This document shows, in pieces, positions 32,071-44,885 of a stretch of DNA of 64,000 bases (positions are counted from its first letter, which is position 1; each line of letters starts with the position of its first letter). A program made the position numbers and the translations under genes. The notes under the pieces are model-generated. The model saw only the letters and a list, made by a program, of their open reading frames with translations. It had not been told where the DNA came from and searched no databases. This stretch comes from Elymus sibiricus (taxonomy: Eukaryota; Streptophyta; Magnoliopsida; Poales; Poaceae). The stretch covers positions 121,246,485 through 121,310,484 of the forward strand of contig CM077664.1 of the NCBI GenBank assembly GCA_039707655.1. The letters are read 5' to 3'.

Positions 32071-32459
32071 GTAGCCCCCGAACTAGCCTCCAATGCCGAG
32101 GTTGACGGTCTTCGGCAGCTTCATGCTTCAATGGTCTTCGGCTTGGGTGGCGAGTTCCTCCCTTTACCTGTATTTGGTCTGACAATAGTTCGGCCACCAA
32201 TAGCTCGGTCGCCGAAGAATCCTCCAATTGGCGAGGCCCCGTGGGGCCCGTCATATCGCTTTTCTTCGCCCAGAATCAAATGACGACCCTCGATTTCTGC
32301 ACACCCACGGAATGCGAGTGGCCTGATGGGTTTTTACAAAAATGCCCCTCTTTCGGGGGGAGTCAATGCCCCTTTAATAGGCCAAGGGCGCGGAGGTTGA
32401 CGCACCCCACCCCCTGCCATTCTTCCTCACGTCCTCGCGAGGTCGTGACCAGCATACAA
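32071..32459 (-). other. Polypurine tract and non-coding end of G2
   Basis: Immediately next to the LTR, the minus strand reads ctagttcgggggctac, the same polypurine tract as G1. The rest is untranslated. A weak TATA-like tttaatagg on the plus strand near 32373 could serve the accessory gene that begins at 32460. Confidence 0.55.
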
Positions 32460-34959
32460 TGGCGAGCGTCCCAGGCTCTTCCTCACGCCCTCACGGCCCC
32501 CGTCAAGGTGATTGGGCGAGCTGTTCCGTATCCCTCATGCATTTACGCAGGCTCTAGACGCAGGGATATCTCCCTGCTTCAGATCTCGCATCCACCCATC
32601 CCGGATTAACTTCCGCAGGCGGGGAGGCCCTCGCAGAGAACTTTCCTTCCCCCCACAGGGAGGAAAGGGTGTGCTTCGTGCCCTTCCTCTTGCGAGGGAT
32701 GGGTTTCCCCATTCATCCTTTCTTGAGGGGTCTATTAGAGTTTTATGGGATTCAACTCCACCACCTTACCCCAGGATCGATTCTTCATATATCGGGCTTC
32801 GTCGCTCTCTGCGAGATGTTCCTGGGCTGCGAGGCCCACTTCGAGTTGTGGAGGAAGTTCTTCTGCCTCGTCCCCCGTACCCGAGGAGGGACAATCTACG
32901 AGGTCGGCGGGGCCGAAGTGTGGCGGATCGCCGGAACCGGATACCCCGTAGGGACTCCGAAGAAAAATGCCGAAGAGTGGACTTCGGAATGGTTTTATAT
33001 CGAAGACGTCCCCCTATTTGATCCAGTCTGGAGGGGGCTGCCCGAGTTCTCATTGGTCCCTCCGAAGAAGCGGTTCAACTGGCGCCCGAAGAGTCCTTCC
33101 CAAGAGGAAAGCGCCGAAGTAACTGGGCTGGCCGCTCAAGTGAGGTGGTTAGCCCACAACGGGCTAACCATCATTGACGTGATGGCCGCAGCCATTGCTC
33201 GGTGCGTCCAACCTCTCCAACAGAGAATGCACCCGCTTTGGTGTTACAACGGGGAAGATGATGCCACCCGGTACAAACGGATGGGACCTTCCGACCAGGC
33301 AGCGATGGCAGCCATATTGGCCGATCTCTTCAAGCAAGAAGAGCAGGAATTTGCTCGGTTAAGGCCCAAGGAAGGCTTCTCGAGCTACAAACCCATTGAA
33401 ATGGTGAGTCCGACCACGTATTATAGTTCGGAAGGTACCTTGAATTTTTCTGACCAGATTCCTATCCCGTCCGAACAGAATTGGAGGCGCTGGATCGAGA
33501 CAGTGAGCTGTCCTGCTCCTCAACTAGAGAATTACTCTCGTGATGATGATCCCGGGTTCCATGATGACCCTGAAACATCGATTAATTTCAAGGAGGGGGT
33601 CTTCTACCAGGAGAGCCTTGATGGTTCTAAAGTGGCCCTTTTGGCCGATCATCCCGGGGCGCTTCCCTCCTCCGCTGTAAGTGGCCAACGGGCTTCCTCT
33701 CAAAAGAAACACTCAGCCTCCTCTGCCCCGAATACACTGACACCTACTCCCAAGGGCCGCCGCACGACTCGCCGAACTGCCACAAGAGCGGCACCAGCGG
33801 CCCCAGCGACGAGTAGTCATGGGGTGACCAGACGCGCGGCCCCAACGGGAGCTACATAATCTGCGCCACGCCCGAAGAGGTAACGCATCCGCCATACTGT
33901 CAAAGCCTCTATCTTCGACATCCACCGAATATGCCAATAATTTTCTCCATGGTGTCCTATAGACGATATGTGGAGCCGCCCTTGGCTGGGGATGTTGAAG
34001 AAGCATCGAGGGGTGACTCAAACCCGAGGTCGCCAGCTGTAGCCGGAGTTACTCCGGGGGTCCACGCCGAGGACCAACATCCCGAGGACTCAGGTGGCGT
34101 CTCGGTCACTAACTCCGAGGTTGAAAGTGTGATGAATCATCGGTGGCGTAAGGCATCACTTCGGCACGTCGCGTTTTCTGATCAGGAGTTCAATGCTCTT
34201 AGCTCGGTAGACGCGTACCTCAGCGCTGCCCGGACGGGACATGAAGGGGCCGTGAAGCTCATGTCTACCAATATGCAGGTATGGTATTAGTTTTGACAAC
34301 TAATATCTAACCCAGTAGCCCCCGAGCCTTAATTTGGGTGGGACGGCCGAGTTAAGGGTCTGACATTTATAATGCCCTGCTATTGTGCAGACTGTTCGGG
34401 AGCAAAACAAAAAGCTATCCGAGGACCTCAAACAGGCGCGAACAGAGTTAGAGTCTGTGAAGGCCGAGCTAGAGAGTGTGAAGAAATTCACCAGAGAGGC
34501 ACATGGTAAGTGCCGGGCTCAAAGTTATTTAAGAAAAATTTGAGGGAACACCTCTATTAATGAAAGATGATTCCATAGCAGCCGAGTCGATAAATCAGCT
34601 GCAGAGGGATCTAGAAATCGCCAGGGAAGCTCAAAGGTATGCGGAGTCACAGCAAGAGGCTGGCTACCGGGTGCTTTCCCGAAGTCATGAGGAGAGGGAT
34701 AAGCTTAAGGTAGAAGGCGAACAACAGGCTCAAGAAATCAAAAGTTTGAGAGCTCAACTGACCCTATCCCAAGAGGAGAACCAGAGACTGAAAGCGGGCA
34801 TGTTCGGTAAGTGCAATCTGATTTTTCAGTTCAAAAACTGCGCGTATTAGGCAGCAATATGAACAATGCCTCGTCTCGTTGTAGTTCTGCTGACCGGACG
34901 TCCCGAAGAAGAGGCCGGCTCATACGGGCGGGACCTCCTGAAGGAGCTATCCGCCGTAC
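32460..34959 (+). pseudogene. Antisense accessory gene of G2, 5' part (PF04195-like)
   Basis: Runs opposite to G2 pol. ATG 32460 opens a short frame that hits TAG near 32554 and continues in another phase (SAGGEALAENFPSPHREERV). The main body, open to 33859, starts VCFVPFLLRGMGFPIHPFL and matches the G1 protein. Later exons on the plus strand appear at 33931-34278, 34391-34505, 34571-34805 and 34885-34959, with gtaagt or gtatgg after and cag or tag before. They encode long coiled coils (KLSEDLKQARTELESVKAEL). C1 is inserted in the last of these exons. Broken; function unknown. Confidence 0.6.
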
Positions 34960-36701
34960 TGTTGGGGAACGTTGCATGGAAAACAAAAAAAATTCTACGC
35001 ACACGCAAGATCTATCCATGGAGATGCATAGCTACGAGAGGGGGAGTGTGTCTACGTACCCTCGTAGACCGTAAGCGGAAGCGTTAGAACAACGCGGTTG
35101 ATGTCGTCGAACAACTTCACGATCCAACCGACCGAGTACCGAACGTACGGCACCTCCGCGTTCAGCACACGTTCAGCTCGGTGACGTCCTCGACTTCTTG
35201 ATCCAGCAAGATGGCGAGGTAGTGGATGAGTTCCGGCAGCACGACGGCGTGGTGACGGTGATGGTAATGCTATCTCCGCAGGGCTTCGCCCAAGCACTGT
35301 GAAAATATGACCGAGGGACGGAACTGTGGAGGGGGGCGCCGCACACAGCTAAGACAATGTTGTATCTTCTTTGGGGCGCCCCTCTCCTCTATTTATATAT
35401 GTGTAGGGGCTTGGAGTAGAAGGAATAGTGCCACGTGAACAGTAACCGTGAATAGTACACACGTGGACTTGGACTCCAAAGTCCAATCCTATTCCTACTA
35501 GGACTCTCCCTTTTTTCCTTCCCTAGCTGTGTGGGCTTTTGAGGACTTGGTGCGCCTGGCCCAATAAGGACAGGGCGCCTCCCCTTAGCCCATGCCAGCC
35601 CTTGGGACGTGGTGGACCCACTTGTGGACTTCCGGAACCCTCCGGAATCCTCCGGAACCTTCTGGAAACTTCCCGATACAATACCGAAAAAACTGCACTT
35701 TTTTCCGGAACCCAAAATATGACTTCCCATATATAAATCTTTACCTCTCAACCATTCTGAGACTCCTCGTGACGTCCGGGATCTCATCCGGGACTCCGAA
35801 CAATATTCGGTTACCAATTCACATAACTCATATAACACTATATCGTCAACGAACGTTAAGCGTGCGGACCCTACGGGTTCGGGAATGATGTAGACATGAC
35901 CGAGACGCCTCTCCGGTCAATAACCAATAGTGGAACCTGGATGCCCATATTGGTTCCTACATATTCCACGAAGATCTTATCGGTCGAACCGCAATGACAA
36001 CATGCGTAATTCCCTTTGTCCATCGGTATGTTACTTGCCCAAGATTCGATCGTCGGTATCTCCATACCTAGTTCAATCTCGTTACCGGCAAGTCTCTTTA
36101 CTCGTTCCGTAATACATCATCCCGTAACTAACTCCTTAGTCACATTGCTTGCAAGCTTCTTATGATGTGCATTACCGAGAGGGCCTAGAGATACCTCTCC
36201 GAAACACGGAGTGACAAATCCCAGTCTCGATCCATGCCAACTCAACGGACACCTTCGGAAATACCTGTAGAGCATCTTTTTGATCACCCAGTTACGTTGT
36301 GACGTTTGATAGCACACAAGGTATTCCTCCGGTATCCGGGAGTTGCATGATCTCATGGTCTGAGGAACATGTATTTGACATTCAAGAAAGCAGTAGCAAT
36401 AAACAGAACGATCATATGCTAAGCTAACGGATGGGTCTTGTCCATCACATCATTCTCCTAATGATGTGATCCCGTTATCAAATGACAACTCATGTCTATG
36501 GTTAGGAAACCTTAACCATCTTTGATCAACGAGCTAGTCTAGTAGAGGCTCACTAGGGACACGGTATTTGTTTATGTATTCACACATGTATTTAAGTTTC
36601 CGGTCAATACAATTCTAGCATGAATAATAAACCTTTATCATGAACAAGGAAATATAAAATAATAACAACTTTATTATTGCCTCTAGGGCATATTTCCATC
36701 A
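34960..36701 (-). repeat. 3' LTR of C1 (1,742 bp)
   Basis: Plus-strand limits tgttggggaacg and catatttccatca. Read on the sense (minus) strand, a TATA box catatataaatag lies near 35388-35401. Confidence 0.95.
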
Positions 36702-36714
36702 GTCTCCCACTTGC
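36702..36714 (-). other. Polypurine tract of C1
   Basis: On the minus strand, caagtgggagac lies directly before the 3' LTR. The same sequence occurs in C2 next to its LTR. Confidence 0.85.
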
Positions 36715-36734
36715 ACTAGAGTCAATAATCTAGA

Positions 36735-39700
36735 TTACATAGTAATGAATCTAACACCCATGGAGTCTTGGTGCTGATCATGTTTTGCTCGTGGAAGAGG
36801 CTTAGTCAACGGGTCTGCCACATTCAGATCCGTGTGTACTTTGCAAATTTCTATGTCTCCATCCTTGACATATTCACGAATGGAGTTGAAGCGTCTCTTG
36901 ATGTGTTTGGTCTTCTTGTGAAACCTGGGCTCCTTGGCTATGGCAATTGCTCCAGTGTTGTCACAAAAGATTGTCATTGGACCCGATGCACTAGGTATTA
37001 CACCTAGATCGGATATGAACTCCTTCATCCAGACTCCTTCATGTGCTGCTTCCGAAGCAGCTATGTATTCCGCTTCACACGTAGATCCCGCCATGACGCT
37101 CTGCTTGGAACTGCACCAACTGACAGCTCCACCATTTAATATAAATACGTATCCGGTTTGTGACTTAGAGTCATCCGGATCAGTGTCGAAGCTTGCATCG
37201 ACGTAACCCTTTACGACGAGCTCTTCGTCACCTCCATAAACGAGAAACATGTCCTTGGTCCTTTTCAGGCACTTCAGGATATTCTTGACCGCTGTCCAGT
37301 GATCCACTCCTGGATTACTCTGGTACCTCCCTGCCAAACTTATGGCAAGGCACACATCAGGTCTGGTACACAGCATGGCATACATAATAGAACCTATGGC
37401 TGAGGCATAGGGAATGACTTTCATTTTCTCTATATCTTCTGCCGTGGTCGGGCATTGAGTCTGACTCAACTTCACACCTTGCAAGACAGGCAAGAACCCT
37501 TTCTTTGACTGATCCATTTTGAACTTCTTCAAAACTTTGTCAAGGTATGTGCTTTGTGAAAGTCCTATCAAGCGTCTTGATCTATCCCTATAGATCTTGA
37601 TGCCCAATATATAAGCAGCTACACCGAGGTCTTTCATTGAATTTTTTTTATTCAAGTATCCCTTTATGCCATCCAGAAATTCTATATCATTTCCAATCAA
37701 CAATATGTCATCCACATATAATATTAGAAATGCTACAGAGCTCCCACTCACTTTCTTGTAAATACAGGCTTCACCGTAAGTCTGTATAAAACCATATGCT
37801 TTGATCACCTCATCAAAGCGTATATTCCAATTCCGAGATGCTTGCACCAGTCCATAGATGGATCGCTGGAGCTTGCACACTTTGTTAGCACCCTTAGGAT
37901 CGACAAAACCTTCTGGTTGCATCATATACAACTCTTCTTTGAGAAAACCATTAAGGAATGCAGTTTTGACATCCATTTGCCAGATTTCATAATCATAAAA
38001 TGCGGCAATTGCTAACATGATTCGGACAGACTTAAGCATCGCTACGGGTGAGAAAGTCTCATCGTAGTCAACCCCTTGAACTTGTCGAAAACCTTTCGTG
38101 ACAAGTCGAGCTTTATAGACAGTGATATTACCATCAGCATCCGTCTTCCTCTTAAAAATCCATTTATTCTCAATGGCTTGCCGATCATCGCGAAAGTCCA
38201 CCAAAGTCCATACTTTGTTCTCATACATGGATCCTATCTCGGATTTCATGGCCTCAAGCCATTTGTCGGAATCCGGGCTTATCATAGCTTCTTCATAGTT
38301 CGTAGGTTCGCCGTTGTCTAACAACATAACTTCCAGAATAGGATTACCGTACCACTCTGGTGCGGAACGTACTCTGGTCGACCTACGAAGTTCAGTAGTA
38401 ACTTGATCTGAAGTTTCATGATCTTTATCATTATCTTCCTCTCTTATTGGTGTAGGCATCACGGGAACGGTTTTCTCTGATGAGCTACTTTCCAATTCGA
38501 GAGAAGGTACAATTACCTCATCAAGTTCTACTTTCCTCCCACTCACTTCTTTCGAGAGAAACTCCTTCTCTAGAAAGGACCCATTCTTGGCAACAAAGAC
38601 CTTGCCTTCGGATCTGTGGTAGAAGGTGTACCCAATTGTTTCTTTAGGGTATCCTATGAAGACGCACTTCTCCGCTTTGGGTTCGAGCTTATCAGGTTGA
38701 AGCTTTTTCACATAAGCATCGCATCCCCAAACTTTAAGAAACGACAGCTTAGGTTTCTTGCCAAACCATAGTTCATATGGTGTCGTCTCAACGGATTTAG
38801 ACGGTGCCCTATTTAACGTGAATGCAGCTGTCTCTAATGCATAACCCCAAAACGATAGTGGCAAATCGGTAAGAGACATCATAGAACGCACCATATCCAA
38901 TAAAGTACGGTTACGACGTTCGGACACACCATTACGCTGTGGTGTTCCAGGTGGCGTGAGTTGTGAAACAATTCCACATTTTCTTAAATGAAGGCCAAAC
39001 TCGTAACTCAAATATTCGCCTCCGCGATCAGATCGTAGAAACTTTATTTTCTTGTTACGATGATTCTCTACTTCACTCTGAAATTCTTTGAACTTTTCAA
39101 ATGTTTCAGACTTGTGTTTCATCAAGTAGATATACCCATATCTACTCAAATCATCTGTGAAGGTTAGAAAATAACGATACCCGCCGCGTGCTTCAACATT
39201 CATCGGACCGCATACATCGGTATGTATTATTTCCAACAAATCAGTAGCTCGCTCCATTGTTCCGGAGAACGGAGTTTTAGTTATCTTGCCCATGAGGCAT
39301 GGTTCGCAAGTATCAAATGATTCATAATCAAGAGATTCCAAAAGTCCATCCGCATGGAGTTTCTTCATGCGCTTTACACCAATATGACCTAAACGGCAGT
39401 GCCACAAGTATGTTGCACTATCATTATCAACTTCGCATCTTTTGGCATCAATATTATGAATATGTGTATCACTACGATCGAGATTCAACAAGAATAGACC
39501 ATTCACAAAAGGTGCGTGACCATAAAAGATGTTACTCATATAAATAGAACAACCATTATTCTCTGACTTAAATGAATAACCGTCTCGCAATAAACAAGAT
39601 CCAGATATAATGTTCATGCTCAACGCTGGCACCAAATAACAATTATTGAGGTCTAAAACTAATCCCGAAGGTATATGTAGAGGTAGCGTGCCGACGGTGA

Positions 39701-40060
39701 TCACATCAACCTTGGAACCATTCCCGACGCGCATCGTCACCTCGTCCTTAGCCAATCTTCGCTTATTCCGTAGCTCCTGTTTCGAGTTACAAATATGAGC
39801 AACCGAACCAGTATCAAATACCCAGGCGCTACTGCGAGCTTTAGTGAGGAACACATCAATAACATGTATATCAAATATACCTTTGATCACTTTGCCATCC
39901 TTCTTATCCGCCAAATACTTGGGGCAGTTCCGCTTCCAGTGACCAGTCCCGTTGCAGTAGAAGCACTCTGTTTCAGGCCTGGGTCCAGCTTTGGGTTTCT
40001 TCGTGGGAGCGGCAACTTGCTTGCCGTTCTTTTTGAAGTTCCCCTTCTTTCCCTTGCCCT
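36735..40060 (-). pseudogene. Copia pol of C1: zinc knuckle, protease, integrase, RT, RNase H
   Basis: One uninterrupted frame encodes the zinc knuckle CFYCNGTGHWKRNC, then protease (WVFDTGSVAHICNS), then integrase with its HHCC zinc finger (LGHIGVKRMKK...CEPCLMGK) and the triad D in IHTDVCGP, D in RSDRGGEYL and E in NGVSERRNRTLLD. Next come reverse transcriptase with FLILYVDDILLIGND and RNase H with YVDASFDTDPDDSKSQTGYV and STCEAEYIAASEA. It ends at 36735 before the polypurine tract. Length and domain order (integrase before RT) are normal for copia. It is separated from gag by a 1-base loss at about 40060-40063, so full-length Gag-Pol would not be made without a shift. Otherwise it looks functional. 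Confidence 0.9.
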
Positions 40061-40717
40061 TTTCTTGAAACTAGTGGTTTTGTTAACCATCAACACTTGA
40101 TGCTCCTTCTTGATTTCTACCTCCGCTGATTTCAGCATCGCGAAGAGCTCGGGAATTGTCTTCTCCATCCCTTGCATATTATAGTTCATCACGAAGTCTT
40201 TATAGCTTGGTGGCAGTGACTGAAGAACTCTGTCAATAACACTCTCAACCGGAAGATCAATTCCCAGCTGAGTCAAGTGGTTGTGGTACCCAGACATTCT
40301 GAGTATGTGTTCACTGACAGAACTATTCTCCTCCATCTTACAGCTAAAGAACTTGTTGGAGACTTCATATCTCTCAACCCGGGCATTAGCTTGAAATATC
40401 AATTTCAGCTCTTGGAACATCTCATATGCTCCGTGGCGTTCAAAACGCTTTTGTAGTCCCGGTTCTAAGCCGTAGAGCATGGCACACTGAACTATCGAGT
40501 AGTCATCAGATCGAGCCTGCCAGGCGTTCACAACGTCTGCAGCAGCTCCTGCAGCAGGTCCATCACCTAGCGGTGCATCAAGGACATAATTCTTCTGTGC
40601 AGCAATGAGGATAATCCTCAAGTTACGGACCCAGTCCGTGTAGTTGCTACCATCATCTTTCAACTTAGCTTTCTCTAGGAACGCATTAAAATTCAACGGA
40701 ACAGTAGCAAGGGCCAT
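40061..40717 (-). pseudogene. Copia gag of C1
   Basis: Starts MALATVPLNFNAFLEKAKLK at ATG 40717. It contains the copia gag region DDGSNYTDWVRNLRIILIAA, MFQELKLIFQANARVERYE and ELFAMLKSAEVEIKKEHQVL. Gag forms the virus-like particle. After TTSFKK the frame slips, because an A-run on the coding strand (TTTT at 40060-40063) seems one base short. The remaining in-frame tail to 39887 is then unrelated to the family, while the correct continuation is the pol frame. Confidence 0.85.
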
Positions 40718-41935
40718 TTATCTACAACATAGATATGCAAAAACTATCAAGACTAAGTTCATGATAAATTAAGTTCAATTAATCAAATTACTAATGAACT
40801 CCCACTTAAATTAACATCCCTCAAGTTAACTAAGTGATACATGATCCAAATCAACTAGCCCATGTCCGATCATCACATGAGATGGGATAGTCATCAATGG
40901 TGAACATCTCCATGTTGATCATATCTACTATATGACTCATGTTTGACCTTTCGGTCTCCAGTGTTCCGAGACCATGTCTGTACATGCTAGGCTCGTCAAG
41001 TTTAACCCAAGTATTCTGCTTGTGTAAAACTGGCTTACACCCGTTGTATGTGAATGTAGAATCTATCACACCTGATCATCACGAGGTGCTTCGAAACGAC
41101 AAACTTTAGCAACGGTGCATACTCGGGGAGAACACTTTTATCTTGAAATTTAGTGAAGGGATCATCTTATAATGCTACCGTCGTTCTAAGCAAAATAAGA
41201 TGCATAAAGGATAAACATCACATGCAATCAAAATATGTGACATGATATGGCCATCATCTTGTGCTTTTGATCTCCATCTCCAAAGCATCATCATGATCTC
41301 ATTCGTCACCGGCTCGACACCTTGATCTCCATCGTTGCGTCGTGGTCGTCTCGCCAACTATTGCTTCTACAACTATTGCTAACGCATAGCGATAAAGTAA
41401 AGCAATTACATGTCGCTTGCATTTCATACAATAAAGAGACAACCATAAGGCTCCTGCCGGTTGCCGATAAATTACAAAACATGATCATCTCATACAATAA
41501 CGTATATCACATCATGTCTTGACCATATCACGTCACAGCATACCCTGCAAAAACAAGTTAGACGTCCTCTACTTTGTTGTTGCAAGTTTTACGTGGCTGC
41601 TACGGGCTTCTAGCAAGAACCGTTCTTACCTACGGCACAAAACCACAACAGTGATTTATCAAGTTTTCTGTTTTAACCTTCAACAAGGACCGGCCACAGT
41701 CAAATTTGATTCAACTAAAGTAGGAGAAACAGACACCCGCCAGCCACCTTTATGCAAAACAAGTTGCATGTCTGTCGGTGGAACCGGTCTCATGTACGTG
41801 GACATGTAATGTTGGTCCGGGCCGCTTCATCTTACAATACCGCCAAATCAAAATAAGACGTTGGTGGTAAGCAGTATGACGATCACCGCCCACAACTCTT
41901 TGTGTTCTACTCGTGCATATCATCTACGCATAGAC
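40718..41935 (-). other. Untranslated leader of C1
   Basis: About 1.2 kb between primer site and gag start, with only short unsupported frames. A long leader is normal for this family. Confidence 0.7.
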
Positions 41936-41951
41936 CTGGCTCATGATACCA
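41936..41951 (-). other. Primer binding site of C1 (initiator tRNA-Met type)
   Basis: On the minus strand, one base inside the 5' LTR, tggtatcatgagcc. It matches the usual initiator tRNA-Met complement except for one inserted base. Confidence 0.75.
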
Positions 41952-41952
41952 C

Positions 41953-43695
41953 TGTTGGGGAACGTTGCATGGAAAACAAAAAAAATTCTACACACACGCA
42001 AGATCTATCCATGGAGATGCATAGCTACGAGAGGGGGAGTGTGTCTACGTACCCTCGTAGACCGTAAGCGGAAGCGTTAGAACAACGCGGTTGATGTCGT
42101 CGAACAACTTCACGATCCAACCGACCGAGTACCGAACGTACGGCACCTCCGCGTTCAGCACACGTTCAGCTCGGTGACGTCCTCGACTTCTTGATCCAGC
42201 AAGACGGCGAGGTAGTGGATGAGTTCCGGCAGCACGACGGCATGGTGACGGTGATGGTAATGCTATCTCCGCAGGGCTTCGCCCAAGCACTGCGAAAATA
42301 AGACCGAGGGACGTAACTGTGGAGGGGGGCGCCGCACACGGCTAAGACAATGTTGTATCTTCTTTGGGGCGCCCCCTCTCCTCTATTTATATATGTGTAG
42401 GGGCTTGGAGTAGAAGGAATAGTGCCACGTGAACAGTAACCGTGAATAGTACACACGTGGACTTGGACTCCAAAGTCCAATCCTATTCCTACTAGGACTC
42501 TCCCTTTTTTCCTTCCCTAGCTGTGTGGGCTTTTGAGGACTTGGTGCGCCTGGCCCAATAAGGCCAGGGCGCCTCCCCTTAGCCCATGCCAGCCCTTGGG
42601 ACATGGTGGACCCACTTGTGGACTTCCGGACCCCTCCGGAATCCTCCGGAACCTTCTGGAAGCTTCCCGGTACAATACCGAAAAAACTGCACTTTTTTCC
42701 GGAACCCAAAATATGACTTCCCATATATAAATATTTACCTCTCGACCATTTTGAGACTCCTCGTGATGTCCAGGATCTCATCCGGGACTCCGAACAATAT
42801 TCGGTTACCAATTCACATAACTCATATAACAATATATCGTCAACGAACGTTAAGCGTGCGGACCCTACGGGTTCGGGAATGATGTAGACATGACCGAGAC
42901 GCCTCTCCGGTCAATAACCAATAGCGGAACCTGGATGCCCATATTGGTTCCTACATATTCCACGAAGATCTTATCGGTCGAACCGCAATGACAACATACG
43001 TAATTCCCTTTGTCCATTGGTATGTTACTTGCCCGAGATTCGATCGTCGGTATCTCCATACCTAGTTCAATCTCGTTACCGGAAAGTCTCTTTACTCATT
43101 CCGTAATACATCATCCCGTAACTAACTCCTTAGTCACATTGCTTGCAAGCTTCTTATGATGTGCATTACCGAGAGGGCCCAGAGATACCTCTCCGAAACA
43201 CAGAGTGACAAATCCCAGTCTCGATCCATGCCAACTCAACGGACACCTTCGGAGATACCTGTAGAGCATCTTTATGATCACCCAGTTATGTTGTGACGTT
43301 TGATAGCACACAAGGTATTCCTCCGGTATCCGGGAGTTGCATGATCTCATGGTCTGAGGAACATGTATTTGACATTCAAGAAAGCAGTAGCAATAAACAG
43401 AACGATCATATGCTAAGCTAACGGATGGGTCTTGTCCATCACATCATTCTCCTAATGATGTGATCTTGTTATCAAATGACAACTCATGTCTATGGTTAGG
43501 AAACCTTAACCATCTTTGATCAACGAGCTAGTCTAGTAGACGCTCACTAGGGACACGGTATTTGTTTATGTATTCACACATGTATTTAAGTTTCCGGTCA
43601 ATACAATTCTAGCATGAATAATAAACCTTTATCATGAACAAGGAAATATAAAATAATAACAACTTTATTATTGCCTCTAGGGCATATTTCCATCA
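41953..43695 (-). repeat. 5' LTR of C1 (1,743 bp)
   Basis: The second copy of the LTR at 34960-36701, about 98% identical by eye. It includes the sense-strand TATA box near 42382-42395. Confidence 0.95.
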
Positions 43696-43700
43696 CGTAC

Positions 43701-44047
43701 ATGAGCGGGCTCGGAAAGCCATGAAGAGCATGTTCAAAGCACTGTGGCCTGGCGAGGTGGCTCCGGAAGGGATGTCCGAGCTCACGAATCGTTTCAAAGG
43801 AGCTCGGCGCCGCTTGGAGCTATGGAAGATATCATCTTGTCGTGAGGGAGCACGGGAGGCTTGGGCGATGATGAAGACCCGTTTCACCAAGCTGGAGCCG
43901 GAGCATTTAGCTAGGTTTGGGCCGGTAGGGCCAGATGGGCAGGAAGTGCCCGTGCATCTGGTATATGACCAGGTTATGCCCGCAGCTCGGCTGTCCCAAG
44001 CAGATTGTGCTCTCGAGACCATAATAGATGGTCTTGAGCAAGATTAA
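43701..44047 (+). pseudogene. Antisense accessory gene of G2, 3' part
   Basis: Continues the accessory exon after C1. The phase across the insertion is conserved once C1 and one copy of its TSD are discounted. The C-terminal region contains MFKALWPGEVAPEGMSEL and AREAWAMMKTRFTKLEPEHL, corresponding to LWPSEPLPSSYFGLVQRLYD and ARMAFRKTMVHWPKIKPAEV in G1. It ends at TAA 44045. Confidence 0.65.
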
Positions 44048-44885
44048 TAGGTCAATTCTATGTATCTATGTACTTGACATCGAATAGTCTCCGAACCGTG
44101 CATAAAATGTTGTCTTAACCGGCCATCGGCTTCCGCCTCCTCGACCAGGAGCCGAGGAGTGTTTCCTACTCTGTGATCCGAGAACATCGGAAAAATACTT
44201 CGGAGAACCAGGCAATCCGGCCATTTGGTGCAAACAGACAAAAACGTGCTCGGGGAGTTATGTTATATTACTTTTTAACGTAAGAAACATCTTCCAACGA
44301 AAATAGTTCCTCGATGGGTCCCTTTCATCGGGCTACCACGTTAACCGTGGATGGATAACCGAATACCTGAGGTAGACGGGGATGGTTACTTCGGGAAAAT
44401 ACCCCGGAAACTTGGTGATAGTTACCAATTATTTTCACTTCCCCCGTGGCCGACCAACTTGTGTTCTTAAGAACGCTAGCTTTCGGCTTCACCCGTCTGA
44501 GGTACGTACCCGGGAAATCCGGACGTAACAATCACAGAGGTGCTCCCTTTACTCCCTAGCCGAACAATCGGGAACGTAGGGGGTAAATACAGGAGCGAGG
44601 CAACCCAGCTTGGCCAAATCTTAAGTCAAGTTGATGCATATAGTGGCTTTAAAATGATGCAGGCAGGTTGCAAACTCGTAAAAGACGGATGGTTGCATAA
44701 GTAAAATATGATTGGCTTCGTAAAAGAAGCCCCCAGGTGGCAGCGTGTGGTACATTCAAAGATGTTTGCCGAAGAAAAAAAAACTTAATGTAGTTCGGCA
44801 TATCCGAACACAACCTGGGAGAGACTATTGACTAGAAAAATACAGATCCTAGAAGAATAAACCGAACAAGGTAAGGTCGCGGGGC
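44048..44885. other. Non-coding region of G2 between accessory gene and integrase
   Basis: Both genes converge here, the accessory gene from the left and pol from the right. I see no gene. A gaagcccccagg motif near 44729 recalls the polypurine-like motif at 4730 in G1. Confidence 0.6.

Larger units (their letters stand above)
34960..43695 (-). mobile_element. Full-length Angela/BARE/WIS-type copia element C1 (8,736 bp)
   Basis: Both LTRs, a primer site, gag, pol and a polypurine tract are present, flanked by cgtac at 34955-34959 and 43696-43700. Comparing the LTRs by eye gives about 33 differences in 1,742 bp (1.9%). At the commonly used grass LTR rate of 1.3e-8 per site per year this is roughly 0.7 million years. 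Most differences are transitions. The only coding defect I found is one frameshift between gag and the zinc knuckle. Confidence 0.95.

Noticed and set aside
36735..43695. Endogenous plant pararetrovirus
   Set aside because: Integrase precedes reverse transcriptase, and there are LTRs, a tRNA-Met-type primer site and 5-bp duplications. This is a copia retrotransposon, and no movement or coat protein genes were seen anywhere in the window.
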